64,000 nucleotides of DNA from assembly GCF_000150275.1 (NCBI RefSeq), contig NW_002060943.1, positions 10,912,878 through 10,976,877 on the forward strand, written 5' to 3'. Position 1 is the stretch's first letter. Every line of letters begins with the position of its first letter. This document shows positions 12,789 to 23,496 of the stretch, in pieces. The notes beneath the pieces are model-generated. The model saw nothing but the letters and a program-made list of their open reading frames with translations. It was not told the DNA's origin and did no database searches. The stretch is from Trichoplax adhaerens. Taxonomy: Eukaryota > Placozoa > Uniplacotomia > Trichoplacea > Trichoplacidae. Position numbers and translations under genes: made by a program.

Positions 12789-15700
12789 AATGGCTGCGGC
12801 ATCTGGAATGGAAAACGACAAAGTCCACAACAATCCCAAACTCCTGTAACCTTAATTATTAAAACCCCAAATCAAAAAATTAAGGATATTGTAGTAGATT
12901 GTTACCTGGAATGGTCGGTTAAAGAATTAAAACAGCTGTTATCATCGCTTTACCCTACTCAACCGGTAATAAAAGTGACTCAACCTACAATACTGACAAT
13001 ATCGCCATTGAAAACAATATTATTATTATCGATTCATTCCAAGTAATAATTATTACTTGGAAATGATGTAATGCCGAGACATAACTTACAACATATAGCG
13101 TCATATTTATTTTAATCACGTCCTTTAGAAGTATATTATTATATCCGATGCTCTTAATCGTCGAAGTCGAACTGGAAAATACATAGGCTATCTTTATTAT
13201 GGACGATGTCAAAACTTGAGTTGCTAACAGAGTATCGACAAGAATTAATTAATCGACAATCGTTATGAATGATAGCCAGCAACACCTATATGCTAAATAG
13301 AACACTGCTCACTGAATACCGTGTAATGGAGCAGCGATGGAAAATAATGTATACATTAGCATTGACACTAAATTTTGACGTCTTTACTTTAGTAATTTTA
13401 TTTACTACTAACGGATGTAACTGAGTTGTGAAAATGAATTCAAGCCTTTTCAAGTCTTGAAACTGACTGCACTTTACTATACTGTACAATGCGCGTACGC
13501 ATAGGAACACTGCGTATAAGAAAGTGATTAAATAAATATCTAAAGTTCGAGCGCCATTACTATTCTATTAATGTCAAAGTTTATGCTGGTACTATCAATT
13601 TAGAATCACTCAGTTACTGATCTAATGACCAGTAATTCAATACCGAAATTACTCTCCAATATTTTATTCATTCTTACTTGCCTAGTGGTCATAAATGTGA
13701 TTATTCACTGTAACATATCGATAATGGGTAACTAGGTATTTATTAACTGTACGAATGCCTGCTGTTATCTTACTCAATTTATAGCTACCAGATACTCAAA
13801 AGTTAATATACGGCGGTAAACTACTCAGAGATGGTGACACGCTCACCCAGGCTTTGCGACAGGTATTGTCATACTCTCCATACCGATGTAATAATCCGAT
13901 GTAGACTGATGATAGCTTAAATTAAATCGAAAAAAGAATTTGAATGCTAACCTCTCTATTATTACTATCTACTACTGTATGGTATATATGCACTTATGAT
14001 AAAGGTACTAGTATTAATAATACTCGTAATATTGTATTTGGTCTTTAGTTCAAAGTTGGAGAAAAACCAATCATCCATATGGTTTGCAGTACGCTATTAA
14101 CTACTGACCAGAAGAAAGTAAGTATACCTGCGTATTACCTGAAGCGATTCCTTTAGATAACTAGAACTGCTATAATGCGACTCTGATTATAAAAATGTAA
14201 TATTCTTACCAGTTAATACTCAGTGCTAAAATATACGGCGATTTTATTATCTGTACACTACAAATACACTTATATAGGTTTTGTACTGGTTAATAGCACT
14301 CCTAACGTCACTGTAAACTGTAACTCAATAGGAATCTACAGACATTGAGCGAATTGGATTCCCTAATATTTGATTAATTGACTTTTAGAATCAGAAGGAA
14401 ATAGAAACTAGCACTGAACAACAGCCCACAGAAACTCCAAGTCAACTTAGTTTACCAACAACAGCGAATGAGAATCAGACCATTTCAAATGATAGTTTAC
14501 CAACAACAGCGAATGAAAACCAGACCATTTCAAACGCTAGTTTGCCAACAACAGCGAATGAAAGCCAGACCACTTCAAGTGATGGGCTAAGAAACAGAAT
14601 GCCAGGAACCAATTTCCCACCTCAATTTCCGTTCGCAAGGTTAATTAAAAGACCATATAATATAGTTAGGAAAATATCTACGTTTCATCTCAAAATATAT
14701 CATTAACTTTAATTTACCTCCTTTTAAATAGCGGTACTCTAGGAAACTGGCAATTTCCTTCGCCAGTGGATAATCAACCTGTAATAAGGCCAGCCGAGGT
14801 GGCTCATGCAGCCGCGGCAGCTGCTAGCTCAGCTTATTGGTCCTATTACTATTGGTATATGTATTACAACGCCGTCGGAAATAATAGACCGTCAAATGTT
14901 CGGTAATGTCTATAAAGAATTTTTAATCAATATAAAGTTATTCGCGAAATGAAATATTATTCTGTAATGTATATATTTAATCTAAATTAAGAAACATCTT
15001 ACGTTACTGATCTCACATTTGTTGCCTTGACAAGAGTACTGCTATACCATGAAGTATAGCTCGCATTTATATTGTATTAATCATAACATGTAATAAATTT
15101 TGGTTAATTAGATCAGCTAATGGGTACTTTAACGGAATTAATACTGGTGGCCAAGGCGAAAATGTCGCTGATGAAGGACAGAGATCAACTCCAACAAATG
15201 ATACTAATAACGATAATAGTAATGTCAACAATAATGGTAATAATAATAATAACAATAACGTCAATAATGCTGCGAATGATAACGTGGCAATGAATGTGGC
15301 TGCGGGTGTTTTCGACGATGAAGAACAGGATTTGATGGCTAACGATTGGTTATCATATATTTATGGCTTCTTTCGCGTCGGACTGGTCTTAATAGTATTA
15401 TGGTTCCATTCTACTCCTTTACTTTTTGGAATTATGCTTGCGATTGTGATAATTACATACTTGTTAGTCATGAAGTGCTTTTAATAGTAGCCAATAAAGG
15501 TGTTAAACCTACTAACATACATAATTTTTCATAACAGATACCAAAGTGGATACCTAATAATACAACGACTCCCCATAAGAAGACCGGTTCAAAATGAAAG
15601 TAAGCTAAAATTGTGCTCTGCAATTATTTTTATTGAGCCATAATGTATAGTTCTAATGATTTCTTTAGATGCTGAAAATGTCAGAAATGAGGGTGAACAG

Positions 15701-16097
15701 AACTTAGCTGATAATAATTCGGTAAATTATGTAAATATGCGATTTAGCCTAACTTAAGATTTTCAGTTACTTATACGCTGCAGTATTAACATCTAATCGC
15801 ACCTACATGCCTGTCTATACTCTTCATGATTTACTATGTGCATTACCACTGTTGTACTATAATAATTGTACCATTAAAAGTTTGGCTTCCTACAAACTTA
15901 TAAAATTAACAGTTTTACTCTTGATTGGTAAATATAAAATGTAGGACGCAAGAGAGAATGAAAGTGGCGATGTTAACAATGCCAACGTAAATCAGGAATT
16001 GGAGCCGGAGTCACCTCCGTCTTTCATGTTTGTTGCTCGCTCTTTTATCGTCTCATTTTTTACATCTCTTATTCCACAAAACCCGGAGGCAGCATAA
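12789..16097 (+). CDS. HERPUD: HERPUD-type ER membrane ubiquitin-like protein (5' end uncertain)
   Basis: Herp is an ER membrane protein with a cytosolic ubiquitin-like domain that acts in ER-associated degradation. Exons: 12789?-12965 (VTLIIKTPNQKIKD...WSVKELKQLL, start of UBL), 13785-13862 (QKLIYGGKLLRD, rest of UBL core), 14049-14117 (IIHMVC), 14389-14639 (Ser/Thr/Asn-rich linker), 14732-14902 (Ala run then YWSYYYWYMYY), an exon from 15113 (poly-Asn, then EEQDLMANDWL and two hydrophobic segments) to about 15466, 15540-15598 (RLPIRRPVQNE), a short exon near 15670-15720, and 15945-16097 (SPPSFMFVARSFIVSFFTSLIP...stop). Order and conserved C-terminus match HERPUD1/2. The initiator is unclear: the frame reaches TAG at 12786-12788 with no ATG, while ATG at 12791 (MAAASGMENDK) is one base out of frame. 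AATAAA at 16226-16231 is a likely poly(A) signal. Confidence 0.88.
13037..13062. repeat. Perfect 26-bp palindrome in HERPUD intron
   Basis: TTCCAAGTAATAA followed directly by its exact reverse complement, with no spacer. It sits about 70 bp into the 819-bp intron after the first recognised HERPUD exon. It could extrude as a cruciform or hairpin. Confidence 0.85.
14449..14583 (+). repeat. In-frame 45-bp minisatellite, three copies, in HERPUD linker
   Basis: Three tandem 45-bp units encode SLPTTANENQTISND, SLPTTANENQTISNA and SLPTTANESQTTSSD. They sit within the low-complexity linker between the ubiquitin-like domain and the Ala/Tyr-rich segment. Confidence 0.9.
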
Positions 16098-16543
16098 CCA
16101 TGCCTTTATAAACAAAATTTTAAATATCGTAAACTCTTTTTTATATAACCCAAGGTTAAATTGATTTGATTTAATTCTATGCAATTATGTGTCATTAAAT
16201 TTCTTCAGAGATACATTCTTAACGTAATAAATAAATTTAACTCACGGGTACTCATCATTAAGTCGGTTATAATACACCTTCTATTTAGTTTGGGGTATTT
16301 GAGGATGTACTATTTACAATGGACATGATATGAATTAAGTTTATCAGATTAATCTATGATTGAGAATTCACTCTGTCAAATGTGCAAACTGAGAATTATG
16401 TCTTGTAATTTACCCGGCAGCTTAGGCTGGAAGTCACTACTAAATATACTTCTGGAATAAAATTATTAATCTAACAATGTGACCATTTTTTATAAGACTT
16501 TTTAGATTTTATTAAGATTTGATCTAGTAATTGACTGTTTTAG
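16098..16543. other. HERPUD 3' flank
   Basis: Noncoding AT-rich sequence containing AATAAA at 16226-16231, a likely HERPUD poly(A) signal. It may also contain intron of the gene that owns the exon at 16544-16700; no upstream exon of that gene could be identified here. Confidence 0.5.
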
Positions 16544-16700
16544 CTTTCTATTTAAAACTTTACGAAATCACATAGATTTCACGAATGAAACATTAAAAGA
16601 GCGTCGTAAACTTCAGTCAATGCAATCTGCGGGATTTTCGATTTCTGAATACCCTAATCCTGCTAAATCTCACTCCAAAGCAATTTTAGAAATTCAATAA
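16544..16700 (+). CDS. Putative terminal exon of an unrecognised gene
   Basis: An acceptor (TTGACTGTTTTAG) is followed by one base and 51 codons to TAA at 16698-16700. The translation is lysine- and serine-rich with features of a real protein C-terminus (FKTLRNHIDF, then ERRKLQSMQSAGFSISEYPN). The stop codon overlaps AATAAA (16696-16701), so the transcript could end just downstream, tail to tail with CYC1, whose stop is about 100 bp away. I do not recognise the family. A loose resemblance to the C-terminus of the LYR-type protein FMC1 (a leucine/arginine helix followed by a SAG motif) is too weak to name it. No upstream exon was found, so this may be a chance frame. Confidence 0.4.
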
Positions 16701-16801
16701 ACAACTAATGTTGAGTACATCCAATATTTATTGCTTCTCAAAATCTATGCATTAAAATAGCATGTATTAAAGTATAAATGAAGTAGCTTTTTTTGATTCA
16801 G

Positions 16802-18813
16802 TTATTTTACAGGAGGCTTGTATGCCAACTTTCTGGTCTTCAAAACTGACCACTTATGGCGTTTATAATACCACGAGATACCAGTCAAAAAGGATATTAT
16901 GAGAAAGGCCTATTTGAAATAGTTACATTTCAAAAATTTAAAAATAAATTCTTGTGGACAATTTCGAAATTTAAAAATTTTCAATTCACCTTCATAAACA
17001 TTCTTTTCTTATCATCATAGTAAGGCTCTATAAGATTATTAACAAAAGAAATAATTATTAACCCCATAAATGTTAGTAGATTCCTTGTATCGTAATATAG
17101 TATTTGTCTTTTTTAAGTGTTACCTGTACACCACTTTAAGAACACCGATACATCTTTCGCCAATTGACTAACAGTAGCCGGAGTACCTAATTAGGCAAGG
17201 GATTAATTACCAATCAAACTCTTTCTACAGCAATATTACAAAAAGCATGATCTTTAATCGTAAATTAGACCCTAACCATCTTCATATTCAAGCATGTCAT
17301 CAAAAAGTTGTTGTGGCATTCCTATAGCACCTCCAGTGAAATACGGATTATAACTTAGACCTTCTCTTACAGTAATTCCAGCTGGAGGATCACAATATCC
17401 CGTTAAAAGTGAAAACATGTAATCCTATAATAATTGGCAATTAATAATGTTAATTTCGCGGCTAAATTAATGGCATACGGATATTGCGCCTATTTAATAC
17501 CTCTCCACCATGTCTGGCCTTGTTCATTAAACTCAAATCGGGTGGTAAGGCACCTAATAATAAATATTTGAAGTTAGTTTAGAGAGAATAACAATTACAC
17601 AGAATCAAGTATCGAGTCCAAATTCTAATTAGCGTCCAAAAATTGGCTTGTACGGTAGTAAGTAAAGTTGTCAATTTTACCGTTATTGGCAGCTCTTGCT
17701 TCTTCATCATTTTTATAGGGTGGAGGAAAATAATCCGATAACTACAGGTTTATAAGGCGGTTTAGAGCATATTATTTGAGGGAAAGAAGTAGTCAACTTG
17801 ACAGCAGTTACGTCAATCAAAAGAATAAAATACCTTGCCCGGTCTTAAAAACATTTCACCATCTTCATTTGGACCATCCTCGATATTGACCTGAAAGATT
17901 AAAGTTATAAATTTGTACTCAAGTAGGTATCTGATGCTTTATTGTAAGTCAGATTTCCATGCACATCAAGTACACTGCAATCCAGTAAACTATAAGATAG
18001 CTTTATTCGTCAGTAATACTTACTGATTCAGCTAATGCTTTCGCTTCTTCTTCAGTATGTGAGACTCCAACAAGATTACGAAAAGCGATTTGATCTAAAC
18101 TATGACAAGCACTACATACTTCTTTGTAGACTTGATATCCGCGACGAATACTGTATCATTGGACAGTATAAAATTCATGAGTATAAATAGAGAGATATGA
18201 TACGGTAAGTAAGCAGCATTTCCAATAGGAAAGAACGGGATAACACACTCTCAGTTCAGCATTTATTGAATAAAGAATGCCACTGTTTATCAATTCGTAA
18301 GTGGTACGCATTCATACCTTGCATGATCTAAAGACGATAATATTCCATCATGAGACCAAGGATAATGAGGAGGGTGCAGTTGGTCATCGGCTTCAACTCT
18401 AAGCATGTTAATTCCAAGTCCTATACCGCAAGCAGCAGCTGCGCCACCCATTACAGTAAAAATCTAAAAAATATATAAAGTAATTGATTGATTGATTCAA
18501 CATTGTACAGCGATAAAATTGACGGGAATAACTGGATGGATTAATTCACTTTACGGTACAGTAGTGTCTCTCTCTATTTGGAGTCTCCGCTCCTTAAACT
18601 ACTAGCCGTTGAAGTAACGATCTTAAAACTAAATTGTGTACACTAAACAGTTTTCAGTTTTAGGGCTATTTAGAGAGCTAGGCATTACAGTATCATCATT
18701 TTATCATAGTTATACCGTACAGTGCGTGTATTCCTAAGCATTGAACATTTAAATAAACTTACCAATTTACGTCCCTTCTGTCTACCATCGGCGGTTGCAG
18801 ATGCCGAGAGCGT
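16802..18813 (-). CDS. CYC1: Cytochrome c1, complex III (first exon not located)
   Basis: Cytochrome c1 is the haem-c subunit of mitochondrial complex III that passes electrons from the Rieske protein to cytochrome c. Minus-strand exons 5' to 3': 18813-18773, 18463-18318, 18150-18024, 17890-17834, 17742-17681, 17553-17501, 17424-17277, 17186-17124, 17027-16990, 16909-16802. The first two carry the presequence end and an Ala-rich sorting helix, then [18 protein letters not shown]. The haem motif CSACH lies in exon 18150-18024. [22 protein letters not shown] and ARHGGE follow. [14 protein letters not shown] and the [11 protein letters not shown] segment with the axial Met are in 17424-17277. 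The membrane anchor and [16 protein letters not shown]-stop end the protein. The ATG exon encoding the start of the targeting peptide was not found; it must lie above 18813. Minus-strand AATAAA at 16732-16727 is a likely poly(A) signal. Confidence 0.94.
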
Positions 18814-19154
18814 CTGATTATGGCGAAGAGAACAAATTTATCAAAATGATATAAACAAGTGAATTTAATTTTTTTTAATTGACATGATTAATAGATACTG
18901 TAGTTAAAAAAATGGTACACTTGATTCCAAGTGAGCTCAACTACGATATAGCAGCTCAAGGGAACGCTTGGCTGATAGCTAGACTAGCAGCTACAGTCAT
19001 AATAGTAGTTGTCTTCACGACAGTACTTGATGACATCTAAGACTATCAAAAAACGTCTTAAGTTGAATAGAACAGCAATCTTACAATGAACTATCAAAAT
19101 CATGCACTAGTCGAAAAGGCATAATATAGGAAAATATTACAGTTAGGCGACACA

Positions 19155-19379
19155 GTGATGGCATTCTTAAAATCATTACTATTTTTGACTACTATTTCAC
19201 TAAAGGTTGCCGGTTGCGTTCGAAACTGTCGCCTCTACCCGTCAGTCACCAGATGCCAGAATAAAAGTGGGCTAAATCGTGCATGTAAGCTGATGATGGT
19301 GTATCTATTCATCGTGTTATGCATTATGTTGATAACTTTAATATTGGTTGTTATCCTATATGACAAATTACCCTTCTGA
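19155..19379 (+). CDS. Possible small membrane protein, unrecognised
   Basis: A 74-residue single-exon frame. It has an N-terminal hydrophobic stretch (MAFLKSLLFLTTISLKVAG), a short basic loop with four cysteines, and a strong C-terminal membrane segment (YLFIVLCIMLITLILVVILY) ending in KLPF. The layout of signal-like start, Cys loop and membrane helix is protein-like, but no family is recognised and the region lies next to repeats. A minus-strand frame overlaps it. It may be spurious. Confidence 0.25.
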   Translation: MMAFLKSLLFLTTISLKVAGCVRNCRLYPSVTRCQNKSGLNRACKLMMVYLFIVLCIMLITLILVVILYDKLPF

Positions 19380-19627
19380 AAGGCGCTGAAATTGTAGAAG
19401 GATTGAACCGAGAGAACATCTTGGCAGGAAACATGGCCGCTACCCGAGTCCAGTAGTGTTGACCTAATACGCAAGCGTTACTGTCAAAGTACAGCACCGT
19501 CAAATGGATCTTCAAACGTCCGGTAGTAACGCGTAGTCGATCGCCCTATGGTAGTTTTACTATGGATTTCCTCGGTTGAAGGTCTACCATCACGTCCACA
19601 TGCTGTATGCTTGCGGTCACAGTCCAT

Positions 19628-21330
19628 TGTACTGTACAATGTACTGTACCGTAGAGTGCATTTACTGTGCAGTACTGTACTGTACAGTACATACAGTACT
19701 GTAGAGTACAGTACTACAGTACATAAATCTCTATGGATACAGTACTGTCCAGTATCTTGCTTTACAAAACTTTCACTTTATACGGTACAGTATAGCGCAA
19801 TATTGCATAGTTGGCCAATATTGCTTCTCGAAACTATCCAAACTAGCGATAAAACTACTACGGTTGTGTTAGAAATGACCCGATCATTTTGCCGACTTTC
19901 ACTTAGGCTACTTTCAAAATGATCAAAATGAAATTTTATTCAATGTAGCTGTTAGTTTGCAGTTAGAGAGTACTGCACCACCATCTACTCATGGAAAAAA
20001 GTACTTTGGGCCCTATCATCGATATACTGTAGCATTGCCTACTATACCGTAAAAACGTAGCATGCTTGGACTGTGCCAACGACTAAGCATAGTGTACACT
20101 GTACTGTACACTCAGTTCTGTCTGGGCGCCAGATTTTAGGGGTTTCAGACCAGTGTTGCGCGAATATTGTATTGTAGAGTACAGTACAGTACTGTACAGT
20201 GTACAGTACTAAACGGCGACTAAAACGTGCATGTGCAAAGTACTGTACTGTACTGTACGATCATGGATTATTACGACTGTACACTGTACAGTACAGTACA
20301 ACTCATCAGGTAAGATTTCAGTACGCCGAGTGGTTGAATGATTGGACAGTACTGTACACTGTATAGTGTCAGCAGTCGGAGTTGGGAATGACGACTCATT
20401 GCGAGGACGCAGAAGACTACAGTGTACAGTATTTCGAAAAAAGAAATACTGTAAAGTACAGTACAGTACTGTACTGTACTGTACTGTATTTTGAAAAAGC
20501 TTTCTACTGTACTGTACAGTACTTTACTGTACTATACTGTACTGTACACTGTACTGTACAGTACAATGACAGCTCATTCCCAGGACGCAGAAGTACAGTA
20601 CTGTACATACTGTACAGTACGGTACTGTACTGTACAGTACAGTGTACAGTACAGTATTTCGAAAAAAGAAATATTTCATTCCCAGGACGCAGAAGACTAC
20701 TGTACAGTGTACAGTATTTTGAAAAAGCTTTGTACTGTACACTGTACAATGTCAGCAGCCGGAGTTGAGAATGACAACTCATTCCCAGGACACAGAAGAC
20801 TGTATTTGGAAAAAAGCTTTCTACTTTACTGTACAGCACAGTACTGTATAGTGCGGTGTCTCACAATTGTGAGCCACCGTAGTATAGTACAGTACTTCTC
20901 TCTCTCTTCTCCAGAGTATTGTGTACTGTACTAGAGAAGCTGTAATCGATACTTTCACACACGATTATACAGTACAGTATTTTAGCGTCCATCGTCAAAT
21001 ATACTGTACAGTGTACAGTGTACAGTACTTGGATTTCTGATAACAGCACATACAGTACAGTACAGTACAGTACTGTACGGTACTGTAACATTGCACAGGA
21101 CTACAGGTACTGTACAGTACAGTGATGAGTATGAGTAGAGTTAGTTAGCTCCAATCATTCTTGACTTCATAAGCGTTAACACACCCACATTGAGGCGTTG
21201 GTCAACTACAGTACAAAGCACTCTGTGAGCTGACAGTTTACTGTACTGTACTGTACTGTACTGTACCATACAGTACTGTACAGTACTGTACGCCAAAAGG
21301 GACCATTCAGTACTGTACTGTACACTGTAG
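19628..21330. repeat. Dense (GTACW)n palindromic repeat field
   Basis: About 1.7 kb rich in GTAC cores spaced every five bases, written as (GTACW)n with W freely A or T. Runs of GTACT, runs of GTACA and alternations of the two all occur (for example 20160-20215, 20455-20565, 20597-20660, 21056-21080, 21239-21290). Because GTAC is self-complementary, every run is strand-symmetric and hairpin-prone. Long open frames on both strands (Tyr/Cys/Thr/Val/Gln-rich) come from this composition and are not genes. Unique DNA and a second repeat family are interspersed. Confidence 0.9.
20368..20822 (+). repeat. Composite non-GTAC repeat interleaved in the array
   Basis: Two motifs recur between the GTAC runs. 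Motif A resembles CATTCCCAGGACGCAGAAGA (near 20397, 20573, 20680, 20780, with divergence) and at 20368 and 20750 it is preceded by GTCAGCAGYCGGAGTTGRGAATGA. Motif B is GTATTTCGAAAAAAGAAA or GTATTTTGAAAAAGCTTT (near 20430, 20487, 20654, 20714, 20802). A and B alternate, so a unit containing A, GTAC run, B and GTAC run has duplicated locally. Confidence 0.8.
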
Positions 21331-21737
21331 TCCATCGTGATTAGCACGAAATGAAACCATTTCCACTGTCCATATTTTACCATCGTTACTGAAACATGTC
21401 CCCCTTTTGTACTGGACAGTAGGAAACAATGTACAATGTGCAGTGCAGCCATTGCATTGTACTCTTTGCCTCAAGGCGAGCGCTTTGCTTTACTCTTATA
21501 GTACGCCATATTGACGTCAGTCTGCAATCAGGTAAGCGATTATTTCCTCAATTCATTAGCACTCATTGCAGTTGTTAATACTTGCCTATCAACTAACGAT
21601 AGTGCACTTCTGCTTTTTGAAAAAAAGCCTTCACGTCATTATCAAAGACAGGATAGCGCTGTACCCAACAGGCAATCGCGTTATACAGCTTGCCAAGATT
21701 GAAGTCATTTGCAACTCAAAGAGATAAACAAAGGAGG

Positions 21738-23496
21738 ATGGCTGCTCTTACCTGCTTAAGAAATTTATCACGAATTGTGACTGCTTCTCGCTTTAACAGC
21801 GCTAAAGCGATCAATTTGCCTATTTTTAATGCTTCAAAGAATGCTCATAGTCGTTGGATTCATCAAAGTACTATCTTAAATGCGGGTTTGTGATTGATAT
21901 CGTCAATTTTGCTCATGACAGTACTTGCTATCAGATCAAGATAATGTAACGTTTTGGACGTGTATTGCTGCATAGGATGCAATAATCATTCTAGTTGCTG
22001 CACTTCAATCTTTGATTGTTTTATCTCAACTTCAGTAAAATAAATTTTGATTCCATTAGTGTATTGAAAAATAGAAAATAAACGAGATGATCGATCATTA
22101 CAATAAAATGCATGCTAGCTTTTCCACCAAAAAAAACCAATCAATCAATCATGATTCATGAGTTAGCAGCATTTTCCAATGACAAATTTGGAGTTAATTT
22201 ATTTTGCAAGTGATGGTGCCTTGTTAAATCAACATGATTTTGTCTCGGTCAAACAGTTGCTCTATAGAGTGTGTGAATGTTGTTTTCCAGTTATCCTTGC
22301 TTTCACCTACTACATGATACCCCAATTTTTCCACTAGTTGATTCGACTACAATGGATAATAATACCATTCCATTAGTATAGGCATATTACTGTAATGCTT
22401 TGCAAGATCAGACAACCTTTTTGTGGTCCAATAACCTGACAGCAATTTGCATTTGCTATTTTGAATATTCATAGAAAGGAAATATAGTAAAGAACATGAA
22501 TGGGTTTCCATGGAAAATGGCGTTGGGACTATCGGCATTTCCAAGTACGCTCAGGTAAGAAGAGACATCAATGACAGATGATCAAGCCATCCAATACTAG
22601 TCATTAGTAAGCACCTTACATGCTATCCAACCACGTCGTAAAACGAAATTCATACTATAATAACACGTATGCTTTGCTTATCGTGATGTCATACGCTAAC
22701 GTAACACTCATTCGATCTTCAGGAAAAGCTAGGAGATGTTGTATATGTTTCCTTGCCAGATGTGAGCGAAACTATTATTACGGATGGTAAGTATGCAATG
22801 TCACACAGCTGTTAATAGCATGATAGCACATACTACATTATCAGCTATTTACTCACATCATCAAGTAGATAATTAATACTGTCCTTTTTCCAAAATAATT
22901 TACCTCATACCAAAAGATTTCTTCTTATACTATAGAGGAATTTGGTATTTTGGAAAGTGTTAAAGCTGCCAATGATTTATTTGCGCCCGTTAGCGGTGAG
23001 GTTATCGAAATTAATGATGATGTCTTGGATAGACCTTCATTAGTCAATTCTTCACCCTTTGAAGAAGGTATGGTATATTTAGCCATTTATACAGTCCTTT
23101 ATTCTATCTTGCATTAATTTATCCTACTATTTCGAAGCATTGTAATTAACAATACCAAAAACTGCAATCAATTTTGGTACATGTGTGAATAGATGATGAC
23201 TTCGTTCATGGACTATTCAAGAATATTTCTTGAGTAGTCCATGTTTGGTTGTATCTTTTTGCTCTATCTTGGGTCACTGTTTTTAATTACTTGATATATA
23301 CTGTATCTTGAGCTCTGAAATAAGTAATTAAATTGTAAGTGGATTTTAACTAATTCATAATTCTTAGAGTAACATTGAACGTATTTGGTTATCAATAGGT
23401 TGGTTGATTAAAGTACGTCTCAGTAACAAGAAAGAGTTGAATAATTTAATGAGCGAAAGTGAATATGAAGATTTTACAGGAGGCTTAAATCAATAA
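21738..23496 (+). CDS. GCSH: Glycine cleavage system H protein, mitochondrial
   Basis: GCSH carries the lipoyl arm that shuttles the aminomethyl group of glycine between the P, T and L proteins in the mitochondrial matrix. Exons: 21738-21867 ([19 protein letters not shown]..., an Arg/Ser-rich targeting presequence lacking acidic residues), 22475-22554 ([20 protein letters not shown]), 22723-22786 ([12 protein letters not shown]), 22936-23067 ([20 protein letters not shown]) and 23399-23496 ([19 protein letters not shown]...GGLNQ-stop). The lipoylation lysine is in ESVKA. All phases join cleanly (1, 0, then 1). The stop codon overlaps an AATAAA (23492-23497). The gene is complete, of family length (about 167 residues), and divergent from CYC1 across the repeat field. 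Confidence 0.95.
23207..23243. repeat. 17-bp-arm hairpin in GCSH intron 4
   Basis: Arms CATGGACTATTCAAGAA and TTCTTGAGTAGTCCATG, separated by 3 nt, pair with one G-T/mismatch position. It is an almost perfect inverted repeat within the last GCSH intron. Confidence 0.85.

Noticed and set aside
12575-12849. Overlapping 60-66-codon frames on both strands
   Set aside because: Mostly GTAC repeat translation. Only the 3' end touches the real HERPUD exon, and in the wrong frame.
20382-20768. Possible transposable element coding region
   Set aside because: No transposase, reverse transcriptase or integrase motif is present anywhere in the array.
19548-21452. Many open frames of 70-147 codons on both strands
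   Set aside because: They are Tyr/Cys/Thr/Val/Gln low-complexity translations of (GTACW)n runs, occur on both strands at once, and match no protein family.
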